Assembly: GCA_902566945.1 (NCBI GenBank)
Contig: CACFKZ010000007.1
Coordinates: 1 to 48,156 of the forward strand
Reading direction: 5' to 3'
Source of the DNA: an uncultured Pelagibacteraceae bacterium
GTDB taxonomy: Bacteria > Pseudomonadota > Alphaproteobacteria > Pelagibacterales > Pelagibacteraceae
DNA: 48,156 nucleotides
Positions 19,611 to 29,211 of the stretch are shown here, piece after piece. A model generated the notes under the pieces. That model did not search any database. It was given only the letters and a program-made list of their open reading frames with translations, and was not told the DNA's origin. Both the position numbers and the translations under genes were made by a program. The stretch's first letter is position 1, and each line of letters starts with the position of its first letter.

Positions 19611-20927
19611 ATGTACTTATCCAAGCTATTCATACCAATAACCAAAGATCTACCAGCAGAGGCAAAAATTAAATCTCATCAATTAATGCTAAGAACAGGT
19701 ATGATCAAACAATCTTCTGCAGGAATATATTCATGGTTACCTTTAGGTTTTAAAGTTATGAAAAAAATTGAACAAATTGTTCGGGAAGAGCAAAATTATA
19801 TTGGCGCTCAAGAAATGTTAATGCCAACTATTCAATCCTCAGAAATTTGGAAAGAAAGTGGAAGATACGATGATTATGGTGAAGAAATGTTAAGGATAAA
19901 AGATCGTCAAGGAAGGGAAATGCTTTATGGACCAACAAATGAGGAATTAATTACCGATGTATTTAGATCGAGTGTTAAATCTTATAAATCACTTCCTCAA
20001 CTACTTTATCATATACAATGGAAATTTAGAGATGAAGTAAGACCAAGATTTGGTGTCATGAGGTGTAAAGAATTTTACATGAAGGATGCATATTCATTTG
20101 ATATTTCAGACGAAGAAGCAAAAAAATCTTACAACAAAATGTTTTACTCTTATCTTAAAACTTTTAGTAGATTAGGGTTAAAAGCTATTCCAATGGCAGC
20201 AGATACAGGACCTATTGGAGGTGATCTTTCTCATGAATTTGTGATTTTAGCTGAAACTGGTGAAAGTCAAATTTATGCTGATAAAAATATTTTTGAAATT
20301 AATTTAAATCAATTTCCACTTAACGACTCATCTTTACAAAAAATGCGAGAAGAATTTACAAAAATTTATGCTGTGACAGATGAAAAATACAAAAAAGATG
20401 AATTTAATAAAAATGTAAAAAAAGAAAATCAAATGATTACTAAAGGTATAGAGGTCGGACATATTTTCTATTTCAGTGATAAATATTCTAAGCCAATGAA
20501 TTGTTTAATTGATGATAAAAATGGAAAAAAAACATCTGTAAAAATGGGTTCTTATGGAATTGGAGTTTCAAGATTGGTTGGGGCTATAATTGAAGCAAAT
20601 TACAATAACGATGTAATGAAATGGCCAAAATCAATATCACCTTTTGATGTAGTCATAATACCAAGTATTAACAAAAATAATAAGGAAAACTTAGTAAAAG
20701 CTGAAAAAATTTATCTAGAACTAAAAAAACAAAATATTGACGTATTGTTAGACGATGTTGATGAAAATATGTCTAACAAATTTAAAAAACATGACTTAAT
20801 CGGTACCCCCTATCAAATTATTATTGGTTCTAAATCAGAAGGTAATAATTTTGAATTTAAGGAATTAAATTCTAATAGTGAAATACTAAGTCTTGATAAA
20901 ATAAAAATAAAATTAAAAGTAAAATAA
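19611..20927 (+). CDS. proS: Proline--tRNA ligase, short alphaproteobacterial form
   Basis: A 438-residue class II aminoacyl-tRNA synthetase that charges tRNA-Pro. Class II motif 2 is seen around WKFRDEVRPRFGVMRCKEF. Motif 3 is GSYGIGVSRLVGAI, and TGPIGGDLSHEF lies between them. The C-terminal anticodon-binding domain covers about residues 340-438. The roughly 180-residue editing domain found in the E. coli enzyme is missing, which is normal for the short alphaproteobacterial/mitochondrial-like form. It starts 2 bp after the DUF1467 gene. Confidence 0.95.
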   Translation: MYLSKLFIPITKDLPAEAKIKSHQLMLRTGMIKQSSAGIYSWLPLGFKVMKKIEQIVREEQNYIGAQEMLMPTIQSSEIWKESGRYDDYGEEMLRIKDRQGREMLYGPTNEELITDVFRSSVKSYKSLPQLLYHIQWKFRDEVRPRFGVMRCKEFYMKDAYSFDISDEEAKKSYNKMFYSYLKTFSRLGLKAIPMAADTGPIGGDLSHEFVILAETGESQIYADKNIFEINLNQFPLNDSSLQKMREEFTKIYAVTDEKYKKDEFNKNVKKENQMITKGIEVGHIFYFSDKYSKPMNCLIDDKNGKKTSVKMGSYGIGVSRLVGAIIEANYNNDVMKWPKSISPFDVVIIPSINKNNKENLVKAEKIYLELKKQNIDVLLDDVDENMSNKFKKHDLIGTPYQIIIGSKSEGNNFEFKELNSNSEILSLDKIKIKLKVK

Positions 20928-20928
20928 A

Positions 20929-22161
20929 TTGTTTACTGCAGCAGAAAGACTGATTTCATTAAGAAATTTAAGACCTAAAAAAAAGGAAGGGTTTCTAAAA
21001 ATAATTTCCATTTTTTCTTTTCTAGGAATAATGCTTGGTGTTGCGATTCTAATTATTGTTATGTCTGTAATGAATGGTTTCAAAACAGATTTAACAAATA
21101 AAATTTTGGGTTTAAATCCTCATATTGTAGTACAACCAAATAGTTATGAAATTGATAAAAATTTTATATCTAAAATAAAAAAAGAGTTTAAAGAAATAAG
21201 TTATAGCAAGTCTTATTCTGGAGAGGGTATAATAATAAGTAATAATAATGTGAAAGGAGTATTACTTAAAGGTATAGATAAAAGCGAGAAAAATATAATT
21301 AATTTTTTTGAAAATTATATACCTAATGTAAAACTAAATAAATTTAATAGGAATAATGTATTTATTGGAACAGAGTTAGCATTTAATCTAAATTTAAAAG
21401 AAGGTGACACATTTAGTCTGATGTCATCTGCTTTTGTAGCAACTCCTTTAGGAGGATTTCCAAAACAAGAAAATTTCAAGGTAGCTGGTATTTTCAATAC
21501 TGGTTTCTTAGAGTTTGATCAAAATATTGTTTTTTTAAATTTGAGAGATGCACTTTCAATATTTGATAAAGAAGACAAAGATCAAAATATCGAAATTTAT
21601 TTAAATGACCCCCTAAAAGCTGACAAATATAAAAAAAGAATACAAGAACTTAATCAAAATTATTTCATTTATTCATGGGCTGATTTAAATAAATCTCTCT
21701 TTAGCGCTTTAAGAGTTGAGAGAAATGTGATGTTCATCATACTCTCGTTAATTATTGTAGTAGCAGCATTCAATATCATCTCTGGTTTGACGATTTTAAT
21801 AAAAAATAAAACAAAAGAGATTGCAATTTTAAAAACTTTAGGTCTTAACAATAAATCAATAAAAAAAACTTTTTTTCTTACTGGATTAACGATAGGTTTT
21901 TTTGCAACTTTAAGCGGAATAGTTTTAGGTGTATTATTTTCTATTAATATAGAAAAAATAAGAATTTTTTTATTAACAGTATTTAATTTAGAAATTTTTC
22001 CTTCTGACATTTATTTTTTAGATAAATTGCCCAGTGAAATAAATATAAATTCTATTTTTCTTATTTTTTTAATATCATTAGTAATTTCTGCTCTCGCCTC
22101 ATTTTTACCCGCGATGAAAATAGCAAAAACGAGTACTTTTAGGGCTTTAAGATATGAGTAA
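20929..22161 (+). CDS. lolC: Lipoprotein-releasing ABC transporter permease LolC/LolE
   Basis: A 410-residue inner-membrane permease that, with LolD, extracts lipoproteins for transfer to the outer membrane. The first span (about residues 23-48) contains FLGIMLGVAILIIVMSVMNG, a family hallmark. A large periplasmic domain follows, then three more spans near residues 265-290, 315-340 and 370-395 and the final PAMKIAKTSTFRALRYE. Only one permease gene is present, as usual in alphaproteobacteria, so it probably forms a homodimer in place of LolC-LolE. The start is TTG at 20929, one base after proS, and it fits the family N-terminus. It overlaps lolD by 8 bp. Confidence 0.92.
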   Translation: MFTAAERLISLRNLRPKKKEGFLKIISIFSFLGIMLGVAILIIVMSVMNGFKTDLTNKILGLNPHIVVQPNSYEIDKNFISKIKKEFKEISYSKSYSGEGIIISNNNVKGVLLKGIDKSEKNIINFFENYIPNVKLNKFNRNNVFIGTELAFNLNLKEGDTFSLMSSAFVATPLGGFPKQENFKVAGIFNTGFLEFDQNIVFLNLRDALSIFDKEDKDQNIEIYLNDPLKADKYKKRIQELNQNYFIYSWADLNKSLFSALRVERNVMFIILSLIIVVAAFNIISGLTILIKNKTKEIAILKTLGLNNKSIKKTFFLTGLTIGFFATLSGIVLGVLFSINIEKIRIFLLTVFNLEIFPSDIYFLDKLPSEININSIFLIFLISLVISALASFLPAMKIAKTSTFRALRYE

Positions 22162-22843
22162 AACTTTAATTGAGACATCTAATTTAAAGAAGAGTTTTGA
22201 ACATATGAAAAACTCTATAACTTTATTTGATAATTTTAATATTAAAATTAAAGAAGGAGAACTAGTTGCTTTGGTTGGCCCTTCTGGATCAGGAAAATCC
22301 TCTCTATTACACTTGTTAGCTTTACTGGAAAATCCATCAAATGGAAAAATTTCAATTAATAATCAAGATACTAAATTTCTATCCAATGATCAAAAAGATG
22401 AACTAAGAAGAAAAAACATTTCTATTATTTTTCAAGACAATAATTTACTTTCAGACTTTACGGCTATTGAAAATGTTAAGATGCCTCTAATAATTAATCA
22501 TGAAAAAAAGGATATCATCAATCAAAAGGCAGAAAAAATTCTTAAAGATCTAAAAATTTTGAATCGATCTAATCATTTTCCTAATGAACTGTCAGGAGGT
22601 GAACAACAAAGAGTAGCAATAGCAAGAGCATTAATAGCTGAGACAAAAATAATTCTAGCAGATGAACCAACAGGAAATTTAGATTACAAAACTTCAAAGG
22701 AAATATTCTCTATTTTTTTAAAATTAAAAAAACTCAAAAAAACAATAATTTTTGCAACTCATAATAGAGAACTTGCTAACAGGGCGGATTACAAGTTGTT
22801 TATTTCTAATGGTGATATAAAACGAGTTAATGCTCGAAAGTAA
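22154..22843 (+). CDS. lolD: Lipoprotein-releasing ABC transporter ATP-binding protein
   Basis: A 229-residue ATPase subunit of the lipoprotein release complex. The Walker A motif GPSGSGKS is at 42-49, the signature LSGGEQQ at about 145-151, Walker B with ILADEP follows at about 166-171, and the switch histidine is H202 in ATHN. The sequence around the signature is typical of the LolD/MacB group. It overlaps lolC by 8 bp and dnaE by 14 bp. Confidence 0.94.
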   Translation: MSKTLIETSNLKKSFEHMKNSITLFDNFNIKIKEGELVALVGPSGSGKSSLLHLLALLENPSNGKISINNQDTKFLSNDQKDELRRKNISIIFQDNNLLSDFTAIENVKMPLIINHEKKDIINQKAEKILKDLKILNRSNHFPNELSGGEQQRVAIARALIAETKIILADEPTGNLDYKTSKEIFSIFLKLKKLKKTIIFATHNRELANRADYKLFISNGDIKRVNARK

Positions 22844-25800
22844 CAAACATTTTAACAATATTAAAATTCATACTCAATATTCAATCTGCGAAGGAGCAAT
22901 TAAAATAGATGATTTAGCTGAGTATTGTAAATCAAATAAAATTAAATCGCTTGGATTAGCTGATAGTTTTAATTTGTGCGGAGCTTTAGAGTTTGCAGAA
23001 AAATTGTCTAAGGTTGGAACCCAACCTATAATTGGTACTCAAATCAATCTTAAAGTTAATAATATAGTAGGGAAGATAACTCTTTATGCTAAATCAGAAG
23101 ATGGCTATAAAAATTTAACAAAGTTGTCCTCATCAAGTTATATTAAAAGTAAAGAGACCGATGATCCATCATGTACAATTGAGGATCTTGCAAAAAATAA
23201 TACTGATTTAATTTTACTAACAGGCAATTATAGAGATTTATTTGGGAAATTATTTAATACAAATAAATTGAGAGATTTTCAAGAAACTATAAAGACATTA
23301 AAAGAAAATTTTAAAGATAGGATTTATTTCGAAATTCAAAGACACAATGAGGAAGAAGAAACTACTTTCGAAAATTATATATTAAATGCATCTAAATCTT
23401 TAAAAGTGCCTTTAATAGCAACACAACAAGTTTTTTACATAAATAAAGAGATGTATGAGGCGCATGATGCATTAAGGTGTATTGGTGAGAAAAATTTCAT
23501 TGATGATAAAAATAGATTTAAGCTTAGCGATCAACATTTTTTAAGACACACAAATGAATTAGCAAAATTATATTCTGATTTGCCTGAAGCTCTTGAAAAT
23601 AATTATAACTTTCATTTGAGGTTTAATTTTAAACCAAAAAAATCAAAACCAATATTACCTTCAGTTTCAAATGCGTATAATAGATCACCAGAGGAAGAAT
23701 TATCTAGACAAGCAGAAAGTGGCTTAGATTACAGATTAAAAAATTTTATTTTCAAAAAAGATACATTAAATGACGAAAAGCTTAAAAAAAAATACAAAGA
23801 TAGATTAACACACGAAATTAGTATTATAAATTCTATGAATTACTCTAGTTATTTTTTAATTGTGTCTGATTATATTAAATGGGCAAAAAAAAATTCTATC
23901 CCAGTTGGCCCTGGAAGAGGTTCTGGAGCTGGCTCCCTTGTAGCTTATTGTTTAGATATTACCGATCTTGATCCTTTAGAATTTGATTTAATTTTTGAGA
24001 GATTTCTAAATCCTGACAGAATCTCTATGCCTGATTTTGATATTGATTTTTGTGAAGAAAAAAGAGACCAGGTTTTTGAATATTTAAAAAAAAAATACAA
24101 AGATGGTGTAGCCCATATTATTACTTTTGGTAAACTTAAAGCTAGAATGGCATTAAGGGACGTAGGAAGGGTGCTAGGTTTATCTTATGGACATGTAGAT
24201 AGACTTTGTAAAATGGTTCCTTTTGATCCTTCGAGACCTTTAACACTTCAAGAGTCAATTGATAGGGAGCCAAGATTCAAAGATGAAGTGAAAAGTAACC
24301 CAAAGGTAAAAAAATTATTGGAACTTTCTTTAAAATTAGAGGGTCTTAATAGAAATATGGCTACTCATGCTGCGGGGGTAGTGATTGCTGGAGATAAATT
24401 AGCTGAACAATTTCCGTTGTATGTAGATCATAGTTCAAATCTTATTCTACCTTCCACTCAATATGACATGTACTCTTCAGAAAATGCAGGATTGGTAAAG
24501 TTTGATTTATTGGGTTTAAAAACCCTGACTGTGATAGATAAAACATTGAAAAGATTAAAAGCTAAAAATATTAATTTAGACATAAGTAAAATAGATCAAA
24601 ATGACAAGAAAGTCTTCTCTCTTTTGTCAACTGGAGAAACTACTGGATTATTTCAATTAGAAAGTGCTGGAATGAGAGAAGCCATTAAACAAATGAAACC
24701 AAATAAATTTGATGATATCATTGCTTTAGTTGCACTTTATAGACCAGGTCCAATGAGTAACATTCCGATTTATAACGATTGTAAAAATGGATCAAAAGAA
24801 CCAGATTATATTCATCCGACTTTGAAAGAAATACTAAAACCCACATATGGAATAATTATATATCAAGAACAGGTAATGCAAATTGCACAAACATTAGCAG
24901 GTTTTACAGCAGGGGAAGCTGATATTCTAAGAAGAGCAATGGGAAAAAAAAAGAAATCAGAACTAGATAAACAAAAAGAAAGATTCATTAATGGTGCTAC
25001 TAAAAATGGTATAGCAAAAGATGTTGCAAACTTCGTATTTACAAAAATCGAACCGTTTGCGCAGTACGGCTTTAATAAAAGTCATGCAGCGGCTTACGCT
25101 CTGATTGCTTATCAAACTGCTTATTTAAAAACTTATCACAAAGAAGATTTTATTGCCGCAACGATGTCCACAGAATTAACCAATTCCTCAAAATTAAGAG
25201 AGTTTGTAGAAGAATTAAAAAGATTAAAAGTTAATATTGTTAGACCCTCTATTAATAAATGTTATGCAGAATTCAAAGCTATAGATGGAAAAATTTATTA
25301 TGGTTTGGGAGCGATTAAAAATGTCGGTTTTGAAGCTATTTCTAATATTATAGAGGAAAGAGAAAAAAATGGTAAATTTAAATCGTTTGAGGATTTCATT
25401 TATAGAGTAGATTCAAAGGATGTAAATAAATTACAGCTAGAGGGCTTAACTAAAGCTGGTGTTTTTGATGAATTTGATTTGAATCGATGTAAAATATTTA
25501 AAAGTATCCCGAAGATAATATCTCAGATTAAACTTAATAACGATGATAAAAAAAATAATCAATCAAGCCTTTTTTCCAGTAACGATAATTTAATCAATAA
25601 ATTTGAATTTTTATCTTCAGAAACTTGGACACAAAAAGAACTCTTAGCAGAAGAATTTAAATCTCTGGGATTTTATATTTCCAATCATCCACTTAACGAA
25701 TATGCTGAGATTTTTAACCAATTAAAAATTATTCCATATGATCAATTTTATGATAATAGCAATAATGAAGGACTAGTTGCAGGAACAGTAATGTCCATTC

Positions 25801-26243
25801 AAGAAAAAAAAAGTTCGAAAGGTACACCTTATGCAATAATCAAATTTAGTGACAAAAAAGGTGAGTTTGAGTTATTTTTATTTTCTGAGATATTAATTAA
25901 AAATAGAGAAAAATTGAGAGAGTCCGAGTCATTTGTTTTAACTTTGCAAAAAGACAAAGGAATTAGCGAAAACGTAAAAAAAAGAGTTAATGTTAAAAAT
26001 ATAGTTAGTATAGAGGAAATGTTAAATGAGCCATACTCAAAAGTAACAATAGAATTAGCAGATAGCTTAAAAATTAATGAAATAAAAGAAATCTTGTCTA
26101 GTGAAGGCAAAACAGCCATTAAATTAGTTATAAATAACAAAAATAGAAAAGCATCTTATTCTCTTGAAAATACAAGAAAATTTGATTTGGAACATTTAAA
26201 AGCTCTAAAATCAAAGAATTACGTCATAAAAATTTCAGTTTAG
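22830..26243 (+). CDS. dnaE: DNA polymerase III subunit alpha
   Basis: A 1137-residue replicative polymerase. The N-terminal PHP domain (about 8-210) keeps the fold, but its first motif is HTQYS, and LADSFNLCGA replaces the usual TDHGN, so its metal site is degenerate. The polymerase core has GPGRGSGAGSLVAYC, the catalytic aspartates D404 and D406 in PDFDIDF (401-407) and D559 in FDLLGL. Further on are YQEQVMQIAQ and QYGFNKSHAAAYA, a helix-hairpin-helix region and an OB-fold (about 960-1080). The length is normal for DnaE1. No other gene shares its transcript downstream without crossing the only sizeable gap, 118 bp, before rpsB. Confidence 0.95.
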   Translation: MLESNKHFNNIKIHTQYSICEGAIKIDDLAEYCKSNKIKSLGLADSFNLCGALEFAEKLSKVGTQPIIGTQINLKVNNIVGKITLYAKSEDGYKNLTKLSSSSYIKSKETDDPSCTIEDLAKNNTDLILLTGNYRDLFGKLFNTNKLRDFQETIKTLKENFKDRIYFEIQRHNEEEETTFENYILNASKSLKVPLIATQQVFYINKEMYEAHDALRCIGEKNFIDDKNRFKLSDQHFLRHTNELAKLYSDLPEALENNYNFHLRFNFKPKKSKPILPSVSNAYNRSPEEELSRQAESGLDYRLKNFIFKKDTLNDEKLKKKYKDRLTHEISIINSMNYSSYFLIVSDYIKWAKKNSIPVGPGRGSGAGSLVAYCLDITDLDPLEFDLIFERFLNPDRISMPDFDIDFCEEKRDQVFEYLKKKYKDGVAHIITFGKLKARMALRDVGRVLGLSYGHVDRLCKMVPFDPSRPLTLQESIDREPRFKDEVKSNPKVKKLLELSLKLEGLNRNMATHAAGVVIAGDKLAEQFPLYVDHSSNLILPSTQYDMYSSENAGLVKFDLLGLKTLTVIDKTLKRLKAKNINLDISKIDQNDKKVFSLLSTGETTGLFQLESAGMREAIKQMKPNKFDDIIALVALYRPGPMSNIPIYNDCKNGSKEPDYIHPTLKEILKPTYGIIIYQEQVMQIAQTLAGFTAGEADILRRAMGKKKKSELDKQKERFINGATKNGIAKDVANFVFTKIEPFAQYGFNKSHAAAYALIAYQTAYLKTYHKEDFIAATMSTELTNSSKLREFVEELKRLKVNIVRPSINKCYAEFKAIDGKIYYGLGAIKNVGFEAISNIIEEREKNGKFKSFEDFIYRVDSKDVNKLQLEGLTKAGVFDEFDLNRCKIFKSIPKIISQIKLNNDDKKNNQSSLFSSNDNLINKFEFLSSETWTQKELLAEEFKSLGFYISNHPLNEYAEIFNQLKIIPYDQFYDNSNNEGLVAGTVMSIQEKKSSKGTPYAIIKFSDKKGEFELFLFSEILIKNREKLRESESFVLTLQKDKGISENVKKRVNVKNIVSIEEMLNEPYSKVTIELADSLKINEIKEILSSEGKTAIKLVINNKNRKASYSLENTRKFDLEHLKALKSKNYVIKISV

Positions 26244-26247
26244 ACTA

Positions 26248-26275
26248 TTGATTTTTTAAATTGTTTCTATATATC
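26248..26275 (+). promoter_or_regulatory. Promoter candidate for rpsB and downstream genes
   Basis: TTGATT at 26248-26253 and TATATC at 26270-26275 are separated by 16 bp and lie just after the dnaE stop. Transcription would start near 26282-26288, just before the folded rpsB leader. This is the only sizeable gap between nuoA and the end of lpxB, and the only clear promoter-like pair in that 36-kb run. Confidence 0.5.
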
Positions 26276-26290
26276 AGAGTTTAATTTCGC

Positions 26291-26361
26291 ACACAGTTAT
26301 AAGGGTGTTGCCCTACCGGTCCATAAAATTGGAGTTACTGTGGTGGATTAACCGGAAAACT
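26291..26361 (+). promoter_or_regulatory. Structured rpsB leader with a predicted pseudoknot
   Basis: Three helices can be drawn by hand. CACAGT (26292-26297) pairs with ACTGTG (26337-26342). AGGG (26302-26305) pairs with CCCT (26311-26314) as a small hairpin. CCGGT (26316-26320) pairs with ACCGG (26351-26355), possibly extended by CC (26321-26322) with GG (26345-26346). The third helix pairs a loop of the first with sequence beyond it, so this is an H-type pseudoknot ending 6 nt before the rpsB start codon. It is more GC-rich than its surroundings. Ribosomal protein S2 represses its own mRNA through leader structures in other bacteria, so autoregulation is the likely role. Confidence 0.65.
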
Positions 26362-27102
26362 ATGAACGTACCAAAAGTAGATATCAAACAACTTTTAGAA
26401 GCAGGAGTGCATCTTGGTCATAAAACATTAAGATGGAATCCAAAGATGAAGAAGTATATTTTTGGTGAAAAAAATTCAATACACATCATTGATCTTACCC
26501 AAACAGTCGAATTTTTAAAAAATGCTTTAGTCCAAGTTCACAAAGTTATTTCTAGTGGAGGTAAGCTCCTCGTTGTTTCAACAAAAAAACAAGCTTCTGA
26601 ACAAATAAGCGATTTAGCTAAAGAAACAGGTCAATTCTATGTAAATTATAGATGGTTAGGTGGAATGTTAACTAATTGGAACACCATTCAAAATTCAATA
26701 AAAAGATTAAAAAAACTAGACGATCAACTATCAAAAGAAAATATTGGTTTTACAAAAAAAGAAATATTAAAATTTGGCAAAGAAAGAGAAAAGCTCAAAA
26801 GATCATTGGGGGGAATTTCTGAGATGAAAAAAACTCCAGATCTAATTTTTATAATTGATACTAATATTGAATCATTAGCTGTTGCTGAAGCAAAAAAATT
26901 GGGAATTCCTATTATTGCCGTGCTTGATACAAATTCTGATCCTACAGGAATTGAATTTCCCATACCAGGAAATGATGATGCAAGAAGATCAATAAACCTT
27001 TATTGTGATTTGTTAAAAGGCACAATTAAAGACGCAGAAAAATTTATAAAAGACTCAAAAGAAAAAGAAGTAAACAAAAAATCTGATATAAAAAATAAAT
27101 AA
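26362..27102 (+). CDS. rpsB: 30S ribosomal protein S2
   Basis: A 246-residue small-subunit ribosomal protein. Diagnostic motifs are [20 protein letters not shown] near the start, [17 protein letters not shown], and [13 protein letters not shown] followed by PIPGNDDA near the end. The C-terminal tail is Lys-rich. The start is ATG 26362, the family start. A longer frame from GTG 26305 would translate through the structured leader and is rejected. The tsf gene follows after 17 bp. Confidence 0.97.
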   Translation: MNVPKVDIKQLLEAGVHLGHKTLRWNPKMKKYIFGEKNSIHIIDLTQTVEFLKNALVQVHKVISSGGKLLVVSTKKQASEQISDLAKETGQFYVNYRWLGGMLTNWNTIQNSIKRLKKLDDQLSKENIGFTKKEILKFGKEREKLKRSLGGISEMKKTPDLIFIIDTNIESLAVAEAKKLGIPIIAVLDTNSDPTGIEFPIPGNDDARRSINLYCDLLKGTIKDAEKFIKDSKEKEVNKKSDIKNK

Positions 27103-27119
27103 TTTTTTAAATATTTTCA

Positions 27120-27986
27120 ATGTCCAGCAAAGATTTATTAAATAATATAAAAAAACTTCGTGAAATAACCGGAGTTGGCTTCAAGGATTGTAAAATTGCG
27201 TTAGATGAAAATCAGGGAGATATTGAAAAATCAATCGAGTTTCTAAGAAAAAAAGGAATAGCTAAAGCTTCAAAAAAAATGAACAGAACAGCATCTGAAG
27301 GGTTGGCATTAGTGCAAGAGGCAGAAGGAAGAATATCAATTATAGAAATAAATAGCGAAACAGATTTTGTTGCTAAAAATGAAAATTTTATAACTTTTTG
27401 CAAAGAATTATCTAAAATAAATTTTTCGATAAAAGCAAATCTGAAAAAATTAGAAAATACAAAAATGAAAAATGGTATTTTAGTAAAAGACAATTTAGTA
27501 AATTTAATTGCAAAAATAGGAGAAAAAATAACAATTAGAAGAGCTCATTTTTTTGATAACTCCAATGGACAAAATTTTTTTTATGTTCACTCAGCTATTG
27601 AGAAAAATATAGGAAAGATAATTTCAATAGTAAAAATTGATGGCATAACAAAAGATAAAAATGAAGATTTAGGAGTAAAAATAGCAATGCATATTGCTGC
27701 CTCTAGTCCATTGGCAATTGATAAAGAAGACATAGATAAAAAAATAGTAGATAAGGAGTTAGAAATTATTAAGGCTGAAATAGAAAATTCAGGAAAACCA
27801 TCACAAATGGTTGAAAAAATATCTAATGGGAAAATAAATAAATTTTTAAATGATAACTCTCTTCTTAATCAAATATGGATAATGGACTCTAAAAAAAAAG
27901 TATCAGACATCTTAAAGGAAAATTCTTTAGAAAAAAAATTAAGTATATTAGAATTTGTGAGATACAAAGTTGGTGAAGGAGTTTAG
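27120..27986 (+). CDS. tsf: Elongation factor Ts
   Basis: A 288-residue nucleotide exchange factor for EF-Tu. The N-terminal UBA-like domain has LREITGVGFKDCKIAL. The core contains EINSETDFVAKNENF, the family signature, and later AMHIAASSP. The length is normal. It keeps its usual place after rpsB. The gene that often follows in alphaproteobacteria, pyrH, is not here; frr starts 2 bp after the stop. Confidence 0.96.
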   Translation: MSSKDLLNNIKKLREITGVGFKDCKIALDENQGDIEKSIEFLRKKGIAKASKKMNRTASEGLALVQEAEGRISIIEINSETDFVAKNENFITFCKELSKINFSIKANLKKLENTKMKNGILVKDNLVNLIAKIGEKITIRRAHFFDNSNGQNFFYVHSAIEKNIGKIISIVKIDGITKDKNEDLGVKIAMHIAASSPLAIDKEDIDKKIVDKELEIIKAEIENSGKPSQMVEKISNGKINKFLNDNSLLNQIWIMDSKKKVSDILKENSLEKKLSILEFVRYKVGEGV

Positions 27987-27988
27987 AG

Positions 27989-28549
27989 ATGAGTAGTGAA
28001 TTTAATGAAAAAAATTATTCTTCAAAAATGGAAAAGAGCATAAATTCATTTAAAAAGGAAATTTCAACATTAAGAACTGGTCGAGCTAATATAAATATGC
28101 TGGATACAATAAAAGTTGATGTTTATGGCCAATTAATGCCGATAGAACAATTAGGAACAGTGAGCGTGCCTGAAGCAAGACTTATATCAATACAAGTTTG
28201 GGATAAAAGTAATATTAATTTAATTGAGTCAGCTATCCAAAAATCAGAACTAGGCATCAATCCACAAATTGACGGTCAAATAATTAGATTGAGAATACCT
28301 GATCTTACTGAGGACAGGAGAAAAGATTTGATAAAAATTTTAAAAAATATGGGCGAGAAAAGTAAAGTTTCTATAAGAAATATAAGAAGAGAAGCTAATG
28401 AAGATTTAAAAAAAAAATTAAAAGATAAAAAAATATCAGAAGATCAAAACAAATTATTCGAAAAAAATATACAAAAACTAACTGATGCAAATATTGAAAA
28501 TATTGAAAATATATTAACTACAAAAGAAAAAGAGATAATTCAAATATGA
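27989..28549 (+). CDS. frr: Ribosome recycling factor
   Basis: A 186-residue protein that, with EF-G, splits post-termination ribosomes. The family stretches LRTGRANINMLDTIKVDVYG, PEARLISIQVWDKSNI and the helical RIPDLTEDRRKDLIK are clear. The length matches the family (about 185). It starts 2 bp after tsf and ends in ATGA overlap with uppS. Confidence 0.97.
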   Translation: MSSEFNEKNYSSKMEKSINSFKKEISTLRTGRANINMLDTIKVDVYGQLMPIEQLGTVSVPEARLISIQVWDKSNINLIESAIQKSELGINPQIDGQIIRLRIPDLTEDRRKDLIKILKNMGEKSKVSIRNIRREANEDLKKKLKDKKISEDQNKLFEKNIQKLTDANIENIENILTTKEKEIIQI

Positions 28550-29211
28550 ATAATCTCAATCATGTCGCTTTCATTATGGACGGCAATGGTAGGTGGGGTC
28601 TAAAAAAGAAGAGAGGAAGAAACTACGGACACTTAAAAGGTGTCGAAACTGTAAAAAAAATAGTAACTAGCGCAATAAAATTCAAAATTCCAATAGTTAC
28701 TTTCTATGTTTTTTCATCAGAAAATTGGAAAAGACCTAAAACAGAGATTTCTTTTTTGTTCAAGCTCATTAAACAATACTTTTCACAAGAAATAGAAAAT
28801 GTACTGTCTCAAGGTATCAAAATAAATATTTTTGGCGATCAAAAAAAACTGCCACTAGATTTAAAGAGGATATTAAACAAAATAATCAAGTTAACAAAGA
28901 AAAAAAAAAAAATTACAGTAAACTTAGCAATTAATTATGGATCTAAGCAAGAAATATTAAGTGCAGCTAAGAAAACAAAAAATTTAAATTTAAAAAATTT
29001 TGAAAAAAACCTATATACTCAAAACATGCCAGATCCAGACATTTTAATAAGAACAGGCGGTCACAAAAGATTAAGTAATTTTATGTTATGGCAACTAGCT
29101 TATTCAGAATTATTCTTTCTTGATAAGCTATGGCCAGATTTCGGCCAAAGAGACTTAAAAAATATTTTAAAAAATTTTAAAAAGAGTAAAAGAAATTTTG
29201 GCGCTATATGA
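28546..29211 (+). CDS. uppS: Undecaprenyl diphosphate synthase (cis-prenyltransferase)
   Basis: A 221-residue enzyme that adds isopentenyl units in cis to farnesyl diphosphate to make the lipid carrier for peptidoglycan and polysaccharide. The N-terminal motif HVAFIMDGNGRW carries the catalytic aspartate D12. Later motifs are FSSENWKRP, NLAINYGS and DILIRTGGHKRLSNFMLWQ. The C-terminus is shorter than in E. coli. A run of 13 A at 28900-28912 encodes lysines just before NLAINYGS, and the frame is still intact. It overlaps frr and cdsA by 4 bp each. Confidence 0.95.
   Translation: MNNLNHVAFIMDGNGRWGLKKKRGRNYGHLKGVETVKKIVTSAIKFKIPIVTFYVFSSENWKRPKTEISFLFKLIKQYFSQEIENVLSQGIKINIFGDQKKLPLDLKRILNKIIKLTKKKKKITVNLAINYGSKQEILSAAKKTKNLNLKNFEKNLYTQNMPDPDILIRTGGHKRLSNFMLWQLAYSELFFLDKLWPDFGQRDLKNILKNFKKSKRNFGAI
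28900..28912 (+). repeat. A13 homopolymer inside uppS
   Basis: Thirteen consecutive A lie within the coding frame of uppS, encoding part of a lysine stretch. The frame stays correct on both sides, as shown by the family motifs before and after. It is the longest single-base run I found in the window and is a strong candidate for polymerase slippage. Confidence 0.85.

Noticed and set aside
26305..27102. A longer rpsB from GTG 26305
   Set aside because: It would translate the structured leader, and the added residues have no family match. ATG 26362 is the normal S2 start.
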